This document shows positions 60,863 to 64,000 of a stretch of 64,000 nt of DNA, in pieces. Every line of letters begins with the position of its first letter. Positions within the stretch are counted from its first letter, which is position 1. The translations under genes and the position numbers were made by a program. The notes beneath the pieces are model-generated. The model did not search any database. It was given only the letters and a program-made list of their open reading frames with translations, and was not told the origin of the DNA. The DNA is from Methanolinea sp. (GTDB lineage: Archaea; Halobacteriota; Methanomicrobia; Methanomicrobiales; Methanospirillaceae). The DNA is taken from the NCBI GenBank assembly GCA_029907345.1, contig JARYMB010000001.1:62001-126000 (forward strand), read 5' to 3'.

Positions 60863-63529
60863 CTACCTCCCGCCCGGGCCGTGGGCCTTCTTCTGGAGCT
60901 CGTAGAGCGTTGAGAGAGCCGAAAGAGGCGTCATATCATCGAGGTTGAGGTTTTTCAGGGTTTCGAGGACCGGATGGGACGCAACTTCCGGCGCAATGTC
61001 CAAAAGGAGCATCTGGGTATACCTCTTTGGTTTTCCCTCCCTTCCTGCACCCGCACCCCGGATCTCCTCCTCGAGGAGTACACGTGCTCTCTCGGTGACC
61101 TGACGTGGTACTCCAGCAAGCGATGCGACGTGAATACCATAGCTCCGGTCCGTTGCACCCGGGATCAGTTTCCTTAAGAAAACAACCTCTTTTCCCGTCT
61201 CCCTGACGGCAAAATGGAAGTTCCTTACCCGCGGAAGCTCGCCCTCCATCGAGACAATCTCGTGGAAATGGGTCGCAAAGAGCGTGCGCGGTCCGTGGGA
61301 CCTGCCACCGTGGAGGTACTCGAGGACGGCACGGGCGATGCAGAGCCCGTCGAGAGTGCTCGTCCCCCTTCCTATCTCGTCGAGAATCACGAGGCTCTTT
61401 TCGGTGACGTTGTTGAGTATGTTGGCAAGTTCAAGCATCTCCACCATGAACGTGCTCTGCCCGCTCGCAAGGTCATCGAATGCACCGACACGGGAAAAGA
61501 CCCTGTCAACGATTCCCACCCGGGCATACTCCGCCGGGACAAAACTCCCCGCCTGGGCCATGATAACGATCAGGGCCGCCGCCCTCATGTAAGTGGACTT
61601 CCCTGACATGTTTGCGCCGGTAATGATCAGGACCTGGTCCCTTTCTCCCGACATCTCGAGGTCGTTGGGCACGAACTTCCCCTGCATTCCCTCTTCCACA
61701 ACGGGATGGCGCCCTCCCCTGATCAGGAGGTGTGTAGAGTTGTCGACCACCGGCCTGCAGTAATTGTTGGACACGGCAACGCTGGCAAGTGAACAAATCA
61801 CGTCGAGGAGGGCAAGACCGCGTGCCGTGGACTGGAGATCCGGGACAGCTGCCTGGAGTTGCCTGACAAGGTCCTGGTAGACCTCCTGTTCGAGAGTCAG
61901 GCGCCGTTCATCGGCGGAGGATATGAGTGCCTCCTTCTCGGCAAGTTCCGGGATCGTGAAACGTTCCCCGGAAGATGTCGTCTGTTTCCTCTGGTAATGG
62001 GGAGGCACGAGGTGGAGGTTTGGCCTGGTAACCTCGATGTAATATCCAAACACCGAGTTATACCCGATTTTCAGGGAACGAATCCCCGTCCTCTCCCTTT
62101 CACGCTGTTGCAAATCCGCAATCCAGTCCCTTCCCGAAGAGGAGATATCCCGGAGCGAATCCAGTTCGGGACAGAAACCGGGACGGATGACCCCCCCATT
62201 CCTCACGCCGGCAGGGGGATCTTCGACAATCGCCCGCCCGATCAGGTCCTTTACCCAGGCAAGATCAGGAATCATCCGGCAGGCAGCGGCAATGAGATCG
62301 GGAGTCCCTTCACCTGCCCCGATGCCGAGGATTTCCGGGATGCGCGGAATGATTTCGAGGGCTTCTGCGGCACTTTTCAGGTCCCGGGGGCCGACATTTC
62401 CAAAGGCAATCCTGCCGGAGATTCTCCCAAGGTCCCCGCAGCGTTTGAGAACCCGGGCAAGTTCCATCCTCGCTGCCGCATTCCTGACCATGAACTCCAC
62501 GGCATCCAGGCGTTCATTGATTGCCTCGCAGGAGAGCAGGGGTGCACACAGCCACTCTCTCATCAGCCGGCTGCCCATCGGTGTGGCCGTCCTGTCGAGA
62601 ACGGATATGAGTGTCCCTTCCTTTCCCGTCCCCCTAATCCCGCGGAGGATCTCAAGATTCCTTTGCGTGACGGCATCGAGGAGACAGAAATCACGGGAAT
62701 GCCGGACCAAAAGGGATGTCACCTGCTTCAGATCCTGCTTCTGCGTCTCCTTTGCATACATGAGGGCAGCTGCCGCTGCAATGACTGCACCGTCCATCCC
62801 AGCAAGACCGAACCCCTCGAGGCTCGAGACTCTCAGGTGATTGCAGAGAAACACCCGTGCGCCTTCAAGATCGAACCATGAGCCCGGTACCCGCGTGACG
62901 GTCAGTCCCGTCCCGGAGAGATGTTCGAGGAGTTCCGGCCGGAGGTTCTCGGGAACGATGCATTCCCGCGGAGCGTAGCGGGCGATTTCATCAGAGACGG
63001 CAGGAATCTCGTTTTCAACCGGGAGGGGCATGCAGAAGAACTCCCCCGTGGTTATATCGAGAAACGCCATTCCGCCGGCCCTCTTCTTTTCCTTCGGCGC
63101 GATGGCCGCAAGATAATTGGCCGCCGGGGATTCGAGGAGTGTTTCGTCCATCACCATGCCCGGGGTGATGACGCGGACCACCTCCCTTTTGACGATACCC
63201 TTCGCTTCGCGGGGATCTTCGACCTGGTCGGCAACGGCAACACGGTAGCCCTTTGCAATCAGCCGCGCGATGTATCCCTCGACAGCATGGCAGGGAACTC
63301 CCGCAAGGGGAACCGGGTTTTTTTCCCTGTCCCTTGACCGGGACGTAAGAACGATATCGAGCTCGCGGGACAGTGTCCGGGCATCCTCGCCAAAAGTTTC
63401 GTAAAAGTCGCCGATATGGAAGAGGAGGATCGTATCAGGGTACCGCGCCTTCAGTTCCTGGTACTGGGCCATCGCCGGTGTCAGCCGTGTACCGGATGTC
63501 TGACCGGGAGACTGATCATCCCTGCTCAT
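60863..63529 (-). CDS. mutS: DNA mismatch repair protein MutS
   Basis: 888 aa. The mismatch-reading motif FYETF (in HIGDFYETFGEDA) is near residue 40. The ATPase has Walker A TGANMSGKSTYMRAA near 620, LVILDEIGRGTSTLDG and ATHFHEI. It binds mismatches and recruits MutL, encoded five bases downstream. Full length for MutS1. Confidence 0.96.
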   Translation of the reverse strand: MSRDDQSPGQTSGTRLTPAMAQYQELKARYPDTILLFHIGDFYETFGEDARTLSRELDIVLTSRSRDREKNPVPLAGVPCHAVEGYIARLIAKGYRVAVADQVEDPREAKGIVKREVVRVITPGMVMDETLLESPAANYLAAIAPKEKKRAGGMAFLDITTGEFFCMPLPVENEIPAVSDEIARYAPRECIVPENLRPELLEHLSGTGLTVTRVPGSWFDLEGARVFLCNHLRVSSLEGFGLAGMDGAVIAAAAALMYAKETQKQDLKQVTSLLVRHSRDFCLLDAVTQRNLEILRGIRGTGKEGTLISVLDRTATPMGSRLMREWLCAPLLSCEAINERLDAVEFMVRNAAARMELARVLKRCGDLGRISGRIAFGNVGPRDLKSAAEALEIIPRIPEILGIGAGEGTPDLIAAACRMIPDLAWVKDLIGRAIVEDPPAGVRNGGVIRPGFCPELDSLRDISSSGRDWIADLQQRERERTGIRSLKIGYNSVFGYYIEVTRPNLHLVPPHYQRKQTTSSGERFTIPELAEKEALISSADERRLTLEQEVYQDLVRQLQAAVPDLQSTARGLALLDVICSLASVAVSNNYCRPVVDNSTHLLIRGGRHPVVEEGMQGKFVPNDLEMSGERDQVLIITGANMSGKSTYMRAAALIVIMAQAGSFVPAEYARVGIVDRVFSRVGAFDDLASGQSTFMVEMLELANILNNVTEKSLVILDEIGRGTSTLDGLCIARAVLEYLHGGRSHGPRTLFATHFHEIVSMEGELPRVRNFHFAVRETGKEVVFLRKLIPGATDRSYGIHVASLAGVPRQVTERARVLLEEEIRGAGAGREGKPKRYTQMLLLDIAPEVASHPVLETLKNLNLDDMTPLSALSTLYELQKKAHGPGGR

Positions 63530-63666
63530 TACCCATAACTCTCCACGGGCTGGAATGTTATGTGTAACGGTTCCTGAACCCCGGTGACCCGGCGGGTATC
63601 CTCCACCATCCGTTTTAACTCATTGACCCTCCAATCTCCCCGTGTGCGGGTGTGACACAAAAAGAC

Positions 63667-64000
63667 ATGGCAGAAGGAAAAAACCGCAGTCGGGGGGATC
63701 CGGCACCGAACCGGCTCATCAAAGAGGCCTCGCCCTACCTCCGGCAGCATGCCTATGACCCGGTTGACTGGTATCCATGGGGCGACGAGGCATTTTTCCG
63801 TGCGAGGGAAGAAGATAGACCCATTTTTCTCTCTATCGGATACGCCACGTGTCACTGGTGCCACGTGATGCAGAAGGAATCTTTCTCGGATCCTGAAGTT
63901 GGAAGGTTCCTGAACGAAAACTTCGTCTGTATCAAGCTCGACCGCGAGGAGAGACCTGACCTCGACCAGTACTACATGGACGCGTGCATCGCGTTCACCG
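63667..64000 (+). CDS. DUF255/YyaL-type thioredoxin-domain protein (partial, runs off the window)
   Basis: The first 111 codons from ATG 63667 read [20 protein letters not shown], then [14 protein letters not shown] and [14 protein letters not shown], the N-terminal thioredoxin-like domain of the YyaL/spermatogenesis-associated protein 20 family. The CHWC site is the thioredoxin-like pair. The full protein would be roughly 650-700 aa with a C-terminal glycosidase-like domain. Divergent from mutS. Function of the family unknown. Confidence 0.85.
   Translation, partial: MAEGKNRSRGDPAPNRLIKEASPYLRQHAYDPVDWYPWGDEAFFRAREEDRPIFLSIGYATCHWCHVMQKESFSDPEVGRFLNENFVCIKLDREERPDLDQYYMDACIAFT

Overview
The window looks like a chromosomal segment of a methanogenic archaeon, most likely Methanomicrobiales or a close relative (inference). 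It is GC-rich by eye. The evidence is archaeal-type protein families (DUF2121, DUF2180, DUF2193, a ferredoxin:disulfide reductase of the methanogen type, an AOR, a monofunctional CO dehydrogenase, a class II photolyase), TATA-box-like promoters, a tRNA gene without encoded CCA, and tight ATGA-overlapped operons. No rRNA, CRISPR array, insertion sequence or prophage was seen.

Layout. 0-2.8 kb: a GDPD phosphodiesterase, a small-multidrug-export family membrane protein, a DUF2121 protein whose N-terminus resembles a proteasome beta subunit, and a small helical protein. 2.9-9.0 kb: a complete branched-chain-amino-acid-type ABC transporter split into two opposed blocks, with two paralogous lipoprotein receptors and palindromic sites in both promoter regions. 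9-12.1 kb: a membrane histidine kinase and a thioredoxin-CcdA fusion. 12.3-18.8 kb: low-potential redox genes, in two operons: cooS-cooC-(40-aa ORF)-ferredoxin, and aor-ferredoxin-thiF-moaD. 19-24.4 kb: an ABC exporter, a secreted protein, a candidate structured RNA, and marR-MATE with an operator-like palindrome. 24.7-27.8 kb: a four-gene archaeal NHEJ operon (polymerase, Ku, ligase, phosphoesterase). 27.9-31 kb: an MFS exporter and a probable PGF-CTERM-type surface protein. 31-41 kb: an arsenic/metal/redox-stress neighbourhood (Acr3, UspA, radical SAM, DUF169, DGC protein, small thioredoxin, COG0701 permease), then a DUF2193-DUF2180-aquaporin operon. The COG0701 and DUF2193 promoters share the same ArsR-like palindrome. 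41-43.9 kb: ferredoxin:disulfide reductase, an ABC exporter headed by a 58-aa Cys-rich protein missed by the ORF track, a divergent HxlR regulator, and tRNA-Gly(GCC). 44.2-49.9 kb: tetrapyrrole operon sirC-like, hemA, hemB, hemL, hemC, sumT, without a visible hemD. 50.1-55.8 kb: the anaerobic corrin operon cbiT-L-F-G-H-C-D-E. 56-63.5 kb: DNA repair (MutY-like glycosylase, class II photolyase, mutL, mutS), a histidine-kinase remnant and two small membrane or secreted proteins. The window ends inside a DUF255/YyaL-type thioredoxin-domain gene.

How the genes work together. The hem and cbi operons carry glutamyl-tRNA to precorrin-2 and on through the corrin ring, as needed for methanogen corrinoids, F430 and siroheme. 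The CODH and AOR operons feed or draw electrons from dedicated ferredoxins, and the ferredoxin:disulfide reductase can pass such electrons to thioredoxins. NHEJ, MutS/L, photolyase and glycosylase genes give broad DNA-repair capacity. The most interesting leads are the shared TTCAAA-N4-TTTGAA operator linking two unlike operons, the uncharacterised DUF2193-DUF2180-aquaporin unit, the Cys-rich small protein/ABC exporter/HxlR unit, the proteasome-like DUF2121 protein, the archaeal NHEJ operon, and the candidate RNA near 22.2 kb.
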